DNA from: Incurvaria masculella
Lineage: Eukaryota; Arthropoda; Insecta; Lepidoptera; Incurvariidae
Length of the DNA: 64,000 bases
Reading direction: 5' to 3'
NCBI GenBank assembly: GCA_946894095.1
Contig: OX335656.1
Coordinates: 9,253,001-9,317,000, forward strand
In this document: positions 33,198 through 45,499 of the stretch, piece after piece
How the letters are laid out: each line of letters begins with the position of its first letter
Position numbering within the stretch: the stretch's first letter is position 1
The notes under the pieces: generated by a model
Seen by the model: the letters and a program-made list of their open reading frames with translations, nothing else
The model's database searches: none
Told to the model about the DNA's origin: nothing
Position numbers and translations under genes: made by a program

Positions 33198-33725
33198 TTA
33201 AGGTGGCCCAACCCGCTCATCTCCCCATACAAAAGGGGAAAGAAGATCACGCCCATATTTCTTGTCAGAGATCAAAAATTTTGCTCAAAATAGCTTTATT
33301 TGATCGAACTAGATGTCTGATGACCATTGGCATTGTAAAATTGTGTTTGGTTTCTAAGTTATATTTTAAGTTTTATACAATAACTTTGGAGGTGGATTAC
33401 GCAATGATATAGTAAGAACATCGTAAAAAGATTAGTCATCAGACATAGCTTATTTAATCAAGATTTATGATCCATTTGGTTTTGTAAGATTTTTGACTAC
33501 AGCGGCCGTGGTTTACTTTTAGCTATAAGTCGTTTTGAAATGAAAATTCTCGTAAATCTTACCAAATCATACACTATGCACATTGTCTTTTTTGTGGACA
33601 TGTTGCATCTTCCTCATCACGGAGCCTGTCTTATTCTTTGAAACAGAGAAGGTCCCAAAACGCAACAGCACGGTTTTGTACCGTGCCCGCGAATGAGTTA
33701 GGCCCGCCGGGTTGGGCCACCTTAA
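33198..33725. mobile_element. TTAA-flanked MITE, 528 bp
   Basis: TTAA at 33198-33201 and 33722-33725 bounds inverted ends GGTGGCCCAACCCG / CGGGTTGGGCCACC, which match exactly. It is a sister of 13646-14184, sharing ACAAAAGGGGAAAGAAGATC and ACACTATGCACATTGTCTTT. Confidence 0.85.
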
Positions 33726-35756
33726 GCAAAAGACTTCAACGCGCGAGCGCGCAAGAGGTTTTTAAATGGAGTTTGGATATAGTATAGGTGGAATTTAAAT
33801 GGAGCACTATTACTCGTTCGATTTTACCGTTAATACGTGTTAAGAATGCATGGAGTTAGATCTTAGCAGTCACATATGTGCAGAAATAGATTTGTGGGTG
33901 GTATGCAAACCACTATTATCCGTAACAATGCATCGCCAGGGTTCGTCGTATAATAGGAAAGTGGTCTTTGTTGAAATCATATAACTTTATTATTTCAATA
34001 TGTTTCAAAGCCCATTGTTGGTATTTTGTTCTTGTATTTATGTATCACAATTGAATTTAATCTGTTTTAAAATATATAAATAAAAAAAAAATTGGGAAAA
34101 CCATAACTATAAATAATTGTGTGAGGGTTGCAAGTTTGCAATATGAAAGACACTGAGGTAGAATTTGGGTAAATTTGGAAATTTAAATGTAAAAGGTAGA
34201 TTATTCGTATCACGGGATTGCTTGAGTGTTTGTTTCCATGCTAATAAGTGGACAAGCATCGCCGCATGCCCTCATAGCGATTGTTCGTGATATTGTTCTG
34301 ACCCCCTCCTCCCAGTTCGAACCTCACGTGATTAAAGGACGACCCCATAGCTACATCAACCTGCGGCGGCGTCGGCGCAGAGGTGAGAGCGAAACATCCC
34401 GGTCAAATGGAAAGTGGATGGAGCTGTGAACATCTCGGTGGAGAGAAGTTTCCCGAGTCACGGACTAGTGGATGGTGGAATTTACCTGTAAGTCTAACCT
34501 CCATTCAAATGACTTACTAGTTTCGCCGCATACCTCACGGTAGCGAACTATTTGCTAAATTTGTTTATTTTCACTTCGAATAGGTCTGAGAAAATTCACT
34601 AGTTATTATCTACTACTAGAGAAGTACCAAGCAAAGTCTGGACACAGATTACATAACATTTTTACTTCGTCGGCTATGGTCTGACAGACGCACCTGGGAG
34701 CGTACAGCACAATACATGTTGGGAGGGGTTACCATATTGTACTTATCGGCAACTTCGCGACAAAGGCAAATGAATGTATATGTAAGTATTTGTTGTATAG
34801 TATATAATAATCTAGCAAACTGTATCGTGTTGCTTTGAACATCATTCGAACGGAAATAAGTAAAAAATGAGTCATATGCTTTATCACTACTAGAGATCTA
34901 TGCAACATAATTATACGGAAACTATTTTAAAAAGTCATAGATGGTTGATAATTCTGATGTTCCGTGTTGAGATAACGCATTCGTTCCGCCTTCGGTCGCC
35001 TTGCGTGAACGTCTAGACTTGAGGTTTCTAGTCTCTTTGCATTTCGAATATGTTCATTTTAGTGTCCCACAACAAATAATTTAAATTGACAACATCGTTA
35101 CTGTGTGACTGTTTAAAAAATCTCTTTGATTGTTGTTAAGATTGTTGACAAAGTTAGCCCTTCAAGACCCAGATATCGGGTACTTTGGAAATTATTGTGC
35201 GGTTTTTGGTTTTGGAATTTGGGTGCAGTTGGCTATGTTTGCTTACTGTTTGTGTTAACCACATGTTTTTTAATTGTATACAAATACAAAACGGCGTATA
35301 TATAAACAAGTTAAGTTTTCATTCATTCAAAAAAACGTAGCTCTCAGTAGTGCAAATATTCAGATGTTTTTGATGTGGCTGAGGAAACACACACTCGATC
35401 ACCTCATTATCCTCTTAAAGTAAAAATTTTTCCACGTTTTTGTTTATGTATGACATAGGCTGCTCCTTTTTATTTATTCTTAGCCAGGCGACGGCTGGTA
35501 TCGCATCCGCGAGTCGAATTCTCGGGTACCAAATGTCGTGAATTAAGTTGTAATATTACAGAAGACGTGTAGACAGTTGGCTCTCTTTATCTCAGAAACT
35601 TTAGTGTTTAAAATAATATCAAGATTTGTAAAACTTTTAATTGGCTTAATTTTTTGTGAGCTACAATAAGAAGATTTTTCTTGTAATAGGCTGAGTTTCA
35701 ATAAATAAATAAACGACTGAACATTTTACGAACAAAATTAGTGTTATAAGCAGTAA
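33726..35756. other. Intergenic stretch, no gene seen
   Basis: A short match to the repeat beside RAB23 exon 4 lies at 35335-35420. A moderately GC-rich patch at 34290-34460 has no motif that I recognise. Confidence 0.4.
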
Positions 35757-36134
35757 TCAGCCTCTGTGGCCCAGTGGCGCGACACTTCGGCGATCGCTCT
35801 CCGAAGTTAAGCAACGCTGGGTCCGGTCTGGTCTTGGATGGGTGACCATTCGACCGTTGAGAGAGGCTGGCCGTTGTTCGGATTCCACGTTAAGCTGTAG
35901 GTTCCCTTCCTTACTTACTAGGTGGTAGGGTTTATCCCGCCCGGGTTGGTACCATCGCATTGGATGAACGATGGTCGAAGCGGCAATGAAAATTGTCCGT
36001 GTTTTCCATCCAGTTCAATGTAGCCGTGCAATATAAGGAAGGTCCTGGCATGGCACCTAGTTCCCATGTGGTGTATTGGGCTAATACCATGACAGAACTT
36101 GTGGTATTAGCTATCTATGTCCAGTCACATAAAT
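35757..36134 (+). mobile_element. SINE copy with 5S rRNA-like head
   Basis: The head reads CCGAAGTTAAGCAACG and GGTCTTGGATGGGTGACC, like a 5S rRNA gene. The body and tail (GTTTTCCATCCAGTTCAATG, GGTATTAGCTATC) are those of the tRNA-headed copies. It is nearly identical to 17160-17553 in the opposite orientation, so the family was recently active. Confidence 0.85.
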
Positions 36135-37139
36135 AAAGTCATCTCTCATACACACAATAGTATCTTATGAGCAAACACGCTGAAACCTTGGCTTTTCAAT
36201 ATCTTTCAATACATAGCAAAATATTGCAAAACCACCAATACAAAAACCAAGACAACGCTTCCAGGGTGAATTTACAATGAACAAATACACAACAATTGCC
36301 AACCGCTGCTCAAAGCTGTGCTTACATTTATTTACTTCTGAATATTTGCTTGCTAAAAATATTAGCATTTGTTTTGTTAATTCACGTTAAAATGTTTTTT
36401 TAACGCATCTGAATCACCCTCCATCTTGTGTGGAGACGAGGAACCGATGAAAGGTGCGGTATTGGTCGAATTGGATGCGAGCACGTCGCATCGCTGCCGC
36501 GCCGTCTCTCGACTCGCGGAAACCGACGCAATGTGAGAAAGTAGCGGAGCGCGCGCGTCTCGTGACCTCGATCCGAAGCAGCACGTTTGAAGGTGCCATT
36601 TCTGGCTCCCGAAAACCAAATGTTCGGTCACAGGGTTATCAAGGGTTGACTAATGTCGGTACTCCATGTAGATTCATTCAATGTTTATAATATCATAACA
36701 TTCATATATCGTAACCAACCTACAAGTCTGCAATCACCGTCTTTCTATTTCAAACTAGTTCATATTTCGCAGTCATATTTATCGTCTAACATTAATACGG
36801 ATTTTTGAAGTTTTAGGCTGTCGACCTCCGCGACTCCGGCCATCGACAAAAGCATAACAACTAAGATTTTGGTTTAAATAAAGTATTAAATACATGCATG
36901 AAAATCTAGTTTATCCTTAACAAACTGCGACTCCGGTTAAGAAGTTATGCTTTTGTATTAAAATCAAATTAAAGACTGCATGGAATATTGCTGTCCTGTG
37001 GGATGTTCCCAATACCAGTTTGCACCGTTGGATTAAATTCAGTGCCTTGACGTCATATTTGTGGCCGAGCTAACGGTGTCCAGCTATTTCAATCAAAACC
37101 TCTTCGAAAGGACGTAGATTCCATGAGTATTAGTTTCAT
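36135..37139. other. Intergenic stretch with a CpG-richer patch
   Basis: The patch at 36440-36600 is GC- and CpG-rich compared with its surroundings and could be a noncoding or first exon, but no protein motif is seen. A 13-bp inverted pair (ACAAAAGCATAAC and its complement) spans 36847-36957. Confidence 0.35.
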
Positions 37140-37222
37140 TATGTAACTCGTCATGGATGGGTAATAACATCTACTATCATAATATTATTCCGAAACACCA
37201 CATTCCCGTAAACATTGGGTCA
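37140..37222 (-). repeat. SINE copy, tail half (split)
   Basis: The reverse-orientation tail and body begin here (CATGGATGGGTAATAACATC, CACCACATTCCCG) and stop near 37215-37222. The next body section resumes at 37783, so about 565 bp appears to interrupt the copy. Confidence 0.6.
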
Positions 37223-37401
37223 GGCATCCGTCACTCCTAAATACCTACTGAGATCTTCACCTACGGCGCTTGGGAACCCGAGGTTCCAAATTCAGTCAGG
37301 GCCGCCGCGCGCACACCATAGGCGCACACGCTCGCACGTCCACTACGTCCAGCCGATCAGTCGCTTCGGAAAGCTCAGTTTCGCCGTTTTTATTCGTAAT
37401 A

Positions 37402-37510
37402 ATGTCTAATCACCATAGAAATAAATATGATAACTGTTGCGTGAACGGATGTTATAGTACACAGAAGAATTTGAAGTTACCTTTCTTTACGCTACCGAAA
37501 TATTCTGAAG
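37402..37510 (+). CDS. Candidate first exon of a THAP zinc-finger protein
   Basis: From the ATG the frame gives 36 residues, with CCVNGCYS (the CX3C-type start of a THAP zinc finger) and then LPFFTLPKYSE, matching the F.FPK-type segment where first exons of THAP genes often end. A donor GTTAAG follows at 37511 (phase 1). THAP domains bind DNA and are found in P-element-like transposases and in host regulators. The rest of the domain (the conserved W, the CX2H pair and the AVPTIF-type end) was not found nearby. It may therefore be the first exon of a gene with distant exons, or a captured fragment, since it lies between two halves of a SINE. Confidence 0.5.
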
Positions 37511-37782
37511 GTTAAGTTGTTTTTTTTTAGTTTAGGTTTATTGACGTTTTGACTTTATGTAGGTAAGTATGTGGTATCGTGTTATGAGGGGCCTATTGAA
37601 TTGACACGTATTTAACTGGTATCAGCACAGCACTTTTTTATACATTAGCTAGTATTTATCCATGTATTACAAGGAAAAACAACATACATTGGTTTCGTCT
37701 AGTGAAAGTATAATGGGCAATCATTCGTGCCAGCTCCAGGCACTTATTGCCTATTATCCTTTGCTGCATGTTGTTTGTTTTT

Positions 37783-37890
37783 TGCCGTACCAGGGCCTTC
37801 CTTTCTTGAGCACGGCGATATTGAACTGAATGGAAAACACGGACAATGTTTAATTACCGTTTCGACGATCTTTTTATCAAATGTTACTTA
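37783..37890 (-). repeat. SINE copy, body half (split)
   Basis: The stretch resumes the SINE body in reverse orientation: CCGTACCAGGGCCTTCC, GATATTGAACTGAATGGAAA and TTACCGTTTCGACGATC. See 37140-37222. Confidence 0.65.
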
Positions 37891-38324
37891 ATCAACAATA
37901 CCAAACAATACTAGACCAAAGTACATCGAAAACACCAAAATACACAGAAAACATCAAACTACACTGTTAAAGCCAATAAACAACACATAACAGCACCAGG
38001 CATATTTGTGACGCAAAATCTAAAAAAAATAATGTCTACACACATTATAAAAAAACATTTTTAAAAGTTTTGTTTATATTTTATTCGACTTTAAAACAAT
38101 AGGCGGCGGCAGTGTGTGATAACCCCAGCGCAAGCCGCATTCCAGCGACATGGGGCGGGTCAGCGACGACGCGTTTGATCTCGCCGCCGCGCCGGCAACG
38201 AGCGACGTAATAAATACTTCAGAGTAACGACAATTAGGATCAAAATTGAAAAATTACTGTCGGGGAGTGCAACTTCTGTGCGTAGCACTATTAGTTATTC
38301 TGTGATTGGGTGCTGTGTCCAAAC

Positions 38325-38620
38325 CTTCAATTTTTTATTAAGGCTACATTGAACCGAATGGAAAACACGGCCCATTTTTCATTGCCGCTTGGACCAACTT
38401 TACATCCAATACAATGTTACCAATCCGAGCGGACTTAACTCTAACACGTGTATAGTTAATAGGGGACTTACAGTTTACATGGAATCCGAACCTTTCAACA
38501 GTTAACATTTGTCACATTCATGAAGTAATATGCACCTTATCCAACTTGTTGAGTGGCATGCATGAAAATGGTGGGGATTAAAACCATGACTCGCGAGAAG
38601 CAAGTGCCCCGCTCCTGAGC
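38325..38620 (-). mobile_element. SINE copy with tRNA-like head, diverged
   Basis: The body is AAGGCTACATTGAACCGAAT and TCATTGCCGCTTGGACC. The right end, read in reverse, starts CATAGCTCAGGAGCGGGG with a TAGCTCAG A-box-like core. A second tRNA-like stretch follows at about 38640-38790 (GGGTCGAACCCGTGATC, B-box-like). Confidence 0.6.
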
Positions 38621-38799
38621 TATGAACTTCCCCGGTTTCCGAACCATCCACTTACAACTTAAAAATGCACTTATCCAACTCATAAAGTGGAAGAAGGATG
38701 AGGAAGGGGTCGAACCCGTGATCTCTGGCTTGACCTACTTGAGAATACGCCATCAACACTCGCAACTATTTAACCGAGCGAAAATCAAAGCTCGAGCGT

Positions 38800-40539
38800 C
38801 GTGTCTCCGTTTCAGATTAGGCAAAAATGCTATTATATGTACGGCTTTCCTCTACAGGCATTTCTCAAGGTAAGAAAATTTTATAGATTTTTTTGTCAAG
38901 CCCGGTTTTTTTTTTAATTTTGTTTATTTTTCAAAAAGACAGTCTCGCTATATCTACATTTCAGAGAGTCACTAGTTATAGAATTTCTGGAAGCATATTA
39001 GCAACGTAATAGAGAGGCCTGTTTACATGAGAAACACTATCTGTAGCTCCACCAGTTTGGGTGGAGCCAGCCTGCTTGTTATTTAATAATTTTATTGTAT
39101 TTTCGATGGAAGACCGCAATAAAAATGGCGACAGCGGTTTTATTTATATCTACACAAGTCTATAAAATACTTCGTGTTGATGTTTACGATATTTCTCCTT
39201 TCTAGCCTTTCTATTTGAGATGATGTAGAGAATCGTCTAGACTAGAGTCTAATTGTTATGCCCTTGTGAAAGTGAGAAGTATAGTATAAAATATAACGCT
39301 CGATTGAATCTACGTGGGAATGCTGAAAGTTGTCGTACTAATCTTATTTTAATCATAGCAGAGCAAAGTTAGGTTAGGACTCAAGGACTCAAAAAGTGAA
39401 AACACGTCAACAAAAATCAAAATGTACCTACAAATCTTTACGTTTTGTAAATTTTGGTTCCTAACTATATACAATTTTAGTATGAAACTATTATTATTTT
39501 TATTCAAATATAATTAAAGAAATAAAAATAATATTATATTATTTTTATGAAACTATTACTATTATTATTATTACTTTACTGTTCTCTACAATGGTAGGCC
39601 TTTTTTATTTTTCAGCATACCAGAAAGTAATAACAACATGTATTTTCCAATTCATCATCTTGTTTCCGCCTTAAAACGTTTTGTAACATTACATATATTT
39701 ACTAACCATCTACCTATCTACTAACACGTGAGAGTAGGTATTCAAAGGGATATTTTATCAATGTAGTAGAATACTTACACATTCGCGAGATATGGTCCTC
39801 TTGCTAAATAAACATTCAATTAAACTGTGGTAAATGAAAAATATAACATGTATTATGCGTTGTTATTACATTTTATTGGAGAAATCTCCACCATTATTTA
39901 TCATAGGAACGTTTTTACATAACTTCGGTTGTTTTTGTAAGGCGCATGTTGCAGCTATCCGCGTGATCTTAATGTAATGCGGAGTTGAACGAACTAATGA
40001 TTGCGAAGATGTTTAAAGCACTTTAAATATGACTGGTCTAACGAAGCGTCCATATTTGTAGACACATCTAATTGATTTAAGACTCCATATGACGCTAAAC
40101 CTCCAATATTTTGGGTTACCTTTTATTTTAAATCGAAATATAAAAGTTTATACTGTTATCTAGTGTATGACCGTAAAACGGTTTTAATGAGTTACTTATA
40201 AGAAAATATCTTTGAAAACACCTAAATAGGTGTTTACAAACATATTTTCTATATTAGGATTTCAAGTCGGCGCCTGAAATTATAAATTATTTTAACAATT
40301 TTCTTTTTTGTGGTAAATGATGTGATCATGTACCACAAAAATAGTGAATAAGCTTGAAATGCACTTTAAAATGTAGACTTTACAGGTCAAAAACCTGAAT
40401 TTCACTTCGTCGTGCTCGATTTCAACATGCAGCAATGAACTCTAACGCAAACTCATTGCTTCCAGAGATCGCCATTATCGTTCGTTTCTGAATGCCGGAG
40501 TCAGTTGGAGCCATAAAGTCGATAATTAAAAAAAATACA
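38800..40539. other. AT-rich intergenic stretch
   Basis: The stretch contains the reversed dispersed repeat at about 40060-40335 (see 30600-33197). No gene is supported. Confidence 0.4.
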
Positions 40540-40559
40540 TTTGAAGAATTTGCGAAAAA

Positions 40560-40660
40560 ACTCAGGTCCTGGCATAGTACCCTCTTTCCTTGGGGAATGT
40601 GGTGTGTTGAGCTAATATTATAACGGTGGATGTGGTGTGTGTAAAAAGTGTAGTGAACAT
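40560..40660 (+). repeat. SINE tail fragment
   Basis: CAGGTCCTGGCATAGTACCC and GGGAATGTGGTGTGTTGAGC match the last third of the family. The 5' part is absent. Confidence 0.6.
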
Positions 40661-42887
40661 GTAAATATACAATCACATAGAAAATCACATCACATGTAAG
40701 TGCACTGTAATTGTTAAGACGATTAGTACCCTCAAAGTAGATTACAAAGTAGTATACTAAATGCTACTCTTCGAAAACGGCTCAAACGAAATTTTTCAAA
40801 AAAATATATTTCAATGATTAAGGTCAAAACATTAATTATAACATAGGATTTTTTCCTAACACCTTATCTTCAGTATTAAAAAAATGTCAATAGAGTAGTG
40901 GTTTTTGACATGAATTTTACTATTCCTCCTAAACGGCAACGATATTTTGAAATATATTTATGCTGAAAAATATGTAATCTTATTTAAATTAATTATAACA
41001 TAGCATTTGTAAATCAGTTAACTTTTTTTTTCAAAAATGCAATAATATACATGTATAGCATTGCATGTATTCTCTGGTGTAAAAGCCGTCGTCAACTTAA
41101 CCTATGTCAGGTGTATAAAGTCAAGTACAAGTAGCAGTCGATAATACATTTAAAGATCTTTCTAATTAAAAAAATTCAAAACCAATTAATATTACACAGA
41201 CACTCTAGTTTGGTCATCAATATAGGAAGGGTTTTTTTATGATTGTTTATGCATTTTGCCCCGTTTGAGCAAACAAAGAATAGGGGTCTTACAGTTTTGT
41301 CTTTAAATTATGGCTAGACCATCAATCTACAAGTGTTCTTTTTTGATTATCGAATTTCGTTGCAATTATTTTTAAATAAAAATAAAAGTTGTTTTATTTA
41401 CGTCCTTTTTGGGACTGAATTCAATCCATCCATGCCCAATCACAATCACACGGACGGAAACTGACATAGCACAAAGACAATAAATCGTCCTACGTCGATT
41501 GTATTCAACGATGTACACATCGGTGACTGTACACAGCGATTGTTCGCCAGGGCTTCCGAGAAGGATTACCATAACACCGGTGAGTGTCGGCGCGGAGCTT
41601 GGGAGTGCGGGCCCGCCGCTGGCCTCCGCTCCGGGCACGAGGCTGCATTCTGTTAGATTAAAATGAGCACGTCACGATATTGTACGATATGTTTTTGTGT
41701 GATAGTGTCGCGGTTAGCGTGCAATTAAAGAAAATTTAGAGATATTGTGCTGTCGTCAGTGCGAGGTTTTCTGTGATTACTAAGACTAATGCCCGTTTCC
41801 ACCGCCTCCAGCTACGAAAATCCTAAAGTTACCCTTTGATTACAGCCTGTAAATATGCAATGTAACCGAAAGTTACTTTTCGGATTTCATAGGTAACTGG
41901 AGGTGGTGAAAACAGGGGTAAGTCATATTCTATTATCACGAAAACACCATTACGATGTGGATTCACATAGGTTAGGTTAGGTTAGTAAGATGATGTGATA
42001 TTAGAAAATTGGAGATGGGCTTTTGCCCCTCATCTAAACTAAATATCGTAATCTCCGCGAGAGAAAACATTTATATTAGTTTACCTTGCATACCTGAGAC
42101 CGGGTTAAGAATAAATGTAATCGAAATTACGGCTAGTTTATGTATTACTCTGTTCAATTTAAATTTAACAATCTCATAAAACTAGTAGTATATCGCGACA
42201 ATAACGGCAACCGGGAAATAAACAACCGCAGACCATTGCTAACCAAGTAAATCATTCCATAAAATGGAGTCGTTCGGAAATCGATTAGGCTCTGGCGATC
42301 GCGCAGGCCAACATTCAGAGTTGTTGGTGTTGCCAGAAGCCATAAGTAAGCTAGATCCGTTGCGCAAACACTGGCTATATGTACATTGTACGGTATCGTC
42401 CGAATTCTGCGACCGCCGCGCCGCCGCCCCGCACCTCCGTTTCGCTGTCAAACATTTTAGGCTAGAGTTCACCATCTATGGTTTTCACCAGTCAGAGATG
42501 GTGAACTTCACTCTTAAAAGCTCAAACTCGAAGCGGTTCATGGTTCTAGACATTGACGTTGCAATATTAGGAATGACCGATAGTATGTGCCCCATAGAAA
42601 CGTAATGTGAAGAACGTGAAATGTGAAAAAACAGCTTGTTGACTTCATTGTTTGTATCAAAATTGCATAAGTCAATTATTATGTGTCGTAAAAATAGAAT
42701 TAGAGTTGCAACAAAAATGAAATCTTTCCCATTTATTTTCTCTGTGGAATGACCTCGGTATCTTTTTTTAAATACGAACGTACACAGACTGATTAGAAAT
42801 AACAAAAATCTAGTTCATTGGAACAGTTTATTTTCCAAACTACATATTTCTAAACTATGTATGTATTTTTTATGTAGACTAGACATA
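40661..42887. other. Intergenic stretch, no certain gene
   Basis: A relative of the 9704-10095 MITE lies at about 41270-41440 (GGCTAGACCATCAATCTACA). Three to four TTAGG-type units (TAGGTTAGGTTAGGTTAG) lie near 41966-41985. A GC-rich patch occurs at 41580-41645. A 14-bp stem around AGTTCACCATCT / AGATGGTGAACT lies at 42468-42511. An open frame of 113 codons at 42264-42602 shows no known motif and overlaps that hairpin, so I do not call it a gene. Confidence 0.4.
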
Positions 42888-43070
42888 AGGAATTAGGTGC
42901 CAGGGCCGTATTGGACTGGATGGAAAACAGAGATACATTTTCATTGCCGCTTCGACCGTCTTTTATCAAATATGGTGACAATACGAACCCAAGTGGGTTT
43001 AATCTAATGATATAGCAACTAAAAACAGGACTTAAAGTTTACATGTATTGCGAAAAATGAAGCAAGCCAC
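42888..43070 (-). repeat. SINE copy, partial
   Basis: The body in reverse carries AAGGAATTAGGTGCCAGGGC, TTTTCATTGCCGCTTCGACC and CCCAAGTGGGTTTAATC. It is diverged and lacks the tail. Confidence 0.65.
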
Positions 43071-43499
43071 ATTCATAGTGGAAATGCAAATTGAAAATTC
43101 TGGTAAGAACGCACGTACTAAAGTAGGTACTCATAAATACTATTAGGCTGCGGGCCGCTTGCCAATAAGTTCCTACCATGAAAGTTTATTAGCTGCGACT
43201 ATAATAACGCCATCACGAAAATATTGTAAACACGCACCTATAAAGCTTACGAACAAAACGAAATATATTTGTTTCTTTATATGACACGGCACTCGAAGTC
43301 TCCAATTAGGGTGTGTATAGGAAATCAAATGCCATAAAAAAGCTATCGCTGTTTTATGGTTGTGTGAAAACGGAATAGCAAATTGCTATAAAATCTCGGT
43401 TGAGAAATAAGAAAATATTTACGATAGTGACCCGCCCAAATTTCGCAAGAGTACGGCAAGGTTACAAGCATACACAGCGTACAGTCGAATACCGGAGTA

Positions 43500-43700
43500 A
43501 ATTTCTTGCAATATCACGAGATGGCTGGACCCGGCATGGTGCTCGTGAACGGGTGCTGTTCGTGGGGACTGGCCTGCTCTAATTAGCAACACGTCTTTGC
43601 AAAGTATACAATGTTGTTTGTCATGAACTGTTGCATACTGCAGGAATTGCTGATTTTCGGGAGTTCGTATTTATTTAGCGTTTCGTGTGCTTATTCTTGT
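43500..43700 (+). repeat. Dispersed repeat shared with a USP14 intron
   Basis: The stretch contains CGTGAACGGGTGCTGTTCGT, GGGGACTGGCCTGCTC and GTCATGAACTGTTGCATAC, which appear reverse complemented at 52720-52920. The class is unknown. Confidence 0.6.
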
Positions 43701-43823
43701 GTGTTTATTCTTTCGTCAAAGGTGCATTAAGAGGTGGAGTTTCATACAATGACTCGGCCTGATCCCGTAGTCAAATTAAGAAATATTTTGCTAAAATTTT
43801 GCACATTAAATAAACCAACTGAA

Positions 43824-43875
43824 CAAACAAATCAAAACGTACATACGTAGCTGTATGTACGTTTTGATTTGTTTG
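43824..43875. repeat. Perfect 23-bp inverted repeat with 6-nt loop
   Basis: Arms 43824-43846 and 43853-43875 pair without mismatch (AATCAAAACGTACATAC with GTATGTACGTTTTGATT). The loop is GTAGCT. No coding context is seen. Confidence 0.9.
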
Positions 43876-44384
43876 ATAACATAACTTATATCCATGATAT
43901 ACGCACTTAAACATTTTGATACAAATAATTAAAGGTTTTTAACATGAATAGGATAAGTTATAAAAAAAATCTAAACGAATAGATGTAGCTCTCAGTTGAT
44001 TTATTTAATGTGCAAAATTACAGAAAAAAAAATCTTAATTTGACTGAGGAAACAGGCCACTGTATGGAACTCGGATCACCTCATTTTCCCCTTAATGTGT
44101 ATACTGGACTCAAGGAGTGTACTGCTGTGATTTGATAGGTAGGAACATTAAAGTACACATGTAATTTAAATTTAAAAATAATAAACTTCTTCTAAAAGAG
44201 CTGAAACTCCAGCTGGTACCTAAAATACTGGGGGTGTTACCTCTTTGAATTTCGAGACTTATTCGCCGGACAAAAGTTCAGTCTTCACAAAATTCGTAGA
44301 AAAACTGATTTCTGATTCAGCATAGCATCAGTTAATATGATCAAGCTTTATCTAGTAACACTTTATATGTTGCAATGAACGTAA

Positions 44385-44515
44385 ACGATGATTGAAGCTG
44401 CAATGAATGCGTGTCCTGGCATCTATTTCCTTCGGGAATGTGTGGTGTGTTGGGCTAATGTCATAACGGTAGTTGTGTGGTATTAGCCATGCATGTCAGG
44501 TTGCATAAAAAAGTT
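44385..44515 (+). repeat. SINE tail copy
   Basis: A short body piece (GATTGAAGCTGCAATGAATG) is joined to the tail (TTCCTTCGGGAATGTG, GGTATTAGCCATGCATGTCA) with an A run at its end. Confidence 0.7.
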
Positions 44516-45390
44516 ATATGAATACATAATAAACCGTTGTGTAATAAAGCAAAATTATTTTAAGAATAATATAATTATTCATGTCATATCATCATTAATC
44601 AAATATGGTTATCATCCCGTTTGACTCAGCGTTTCAAAGTTTACATACTCTCAAGGCTCCAACTGAATTGAATTAATATATGTTTCACGCTTATTCACTA
44701 GATAATTATGTGATCTTGTACTACAAAAAAGAAAATTGTTTAAATCATATATGGTTTCCAAGCGCCGGCTTATAAATCTAGTAAAAACCTAGTAAATAGG
44801 TGTTTAAAAATATATTTTTTCAAAATAATACAAGCAACACTAAAACCGTTTTACGGTCATTTAATGTTTTGATTTTTCTAAGGGTGTTCATTCTTAACTG
44901 ACGCTGACATAAAATAAAAATAACCCCAAAATATAGGAGGTTAGCGTCATATGGAGGCTTAAAATATTTTTTTTTTTGGGTAGGCACTGAATGAGACCAA
45001 CTCTCAATGGTGGATTACGTCAATGTAAACCTTGTTGCATGATATAAACTGCACCCCTCCCCGCTGCACCGCGCCGCCGCTGCTGGTCGCCTGTACCTGC
45101 GCAAGCGGCAGGTGTATCCCTCCCGCACCCCTCCCCCTCAACCCTACCCTGCATCAGCACATCTGTCCTTTATACGATTCGAGACTTTTTTTGAAACTGA
45201 GGGACATAAGGTGTCAGTCCTAGGTAGGTACACGCTTCCGGTTGAGTTTTAGAATGAATGATCAGTAATATTTGATTGGGTTCGATTTAAATTTTTCTGT
45301 TATAGATATTTCCAACCATGTTCTATGCATACTTAGTCGCTAAACACATTAATCGCTAAACACAACTTATTTTAATAATTAATTTGGTAT
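44516..45390. other. Intergenic stretch with a dispersed repeat and a C-rich patch
   Basis: The repeat at 44740-44960 is described under 30600-33197. A C-rich, GC-rich patch at 45035-45160 has no motif that I recognise. Confidence 0.4.
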
Positions 45391-45490
45391 GACCCCTACT
45401 GTACAATGCTCCATAATGCATTGTACCCCTACTGTACAATGCTCCATAGTGCATTGCACCCCTACTGTACAATGCTCCGTAGTGCATTGA
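45391..45490 (+). repeat. 33-bp tandem repeat, three units
   Basis: The unit contains CCCCTACTGTACAATGCTCC followed by ATARTGCATTGYA. Three copies follow head to tail with one or two changes each. Confidence 0.85.
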
Positions 45491-45499
45491 ATGTACAGC

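Noticed and set aside
38580..38790. Possible tRNA genes
   Set aside because: A- and B-box-like parts are present, but no full cloverleaf could be formed by eye, and they join SINE body sequence.
41966..41985. TTAGG-like telomeric repeat
   Set aside because: Only three to four units; such short runs are frequent in insect DNA and do not mark a telomere.
42264..42602. 113-codon open frame on the plus strand
   Set aside because: No family motif, and it runs across a hairpin repeat at 42468-42511; treated as chance.
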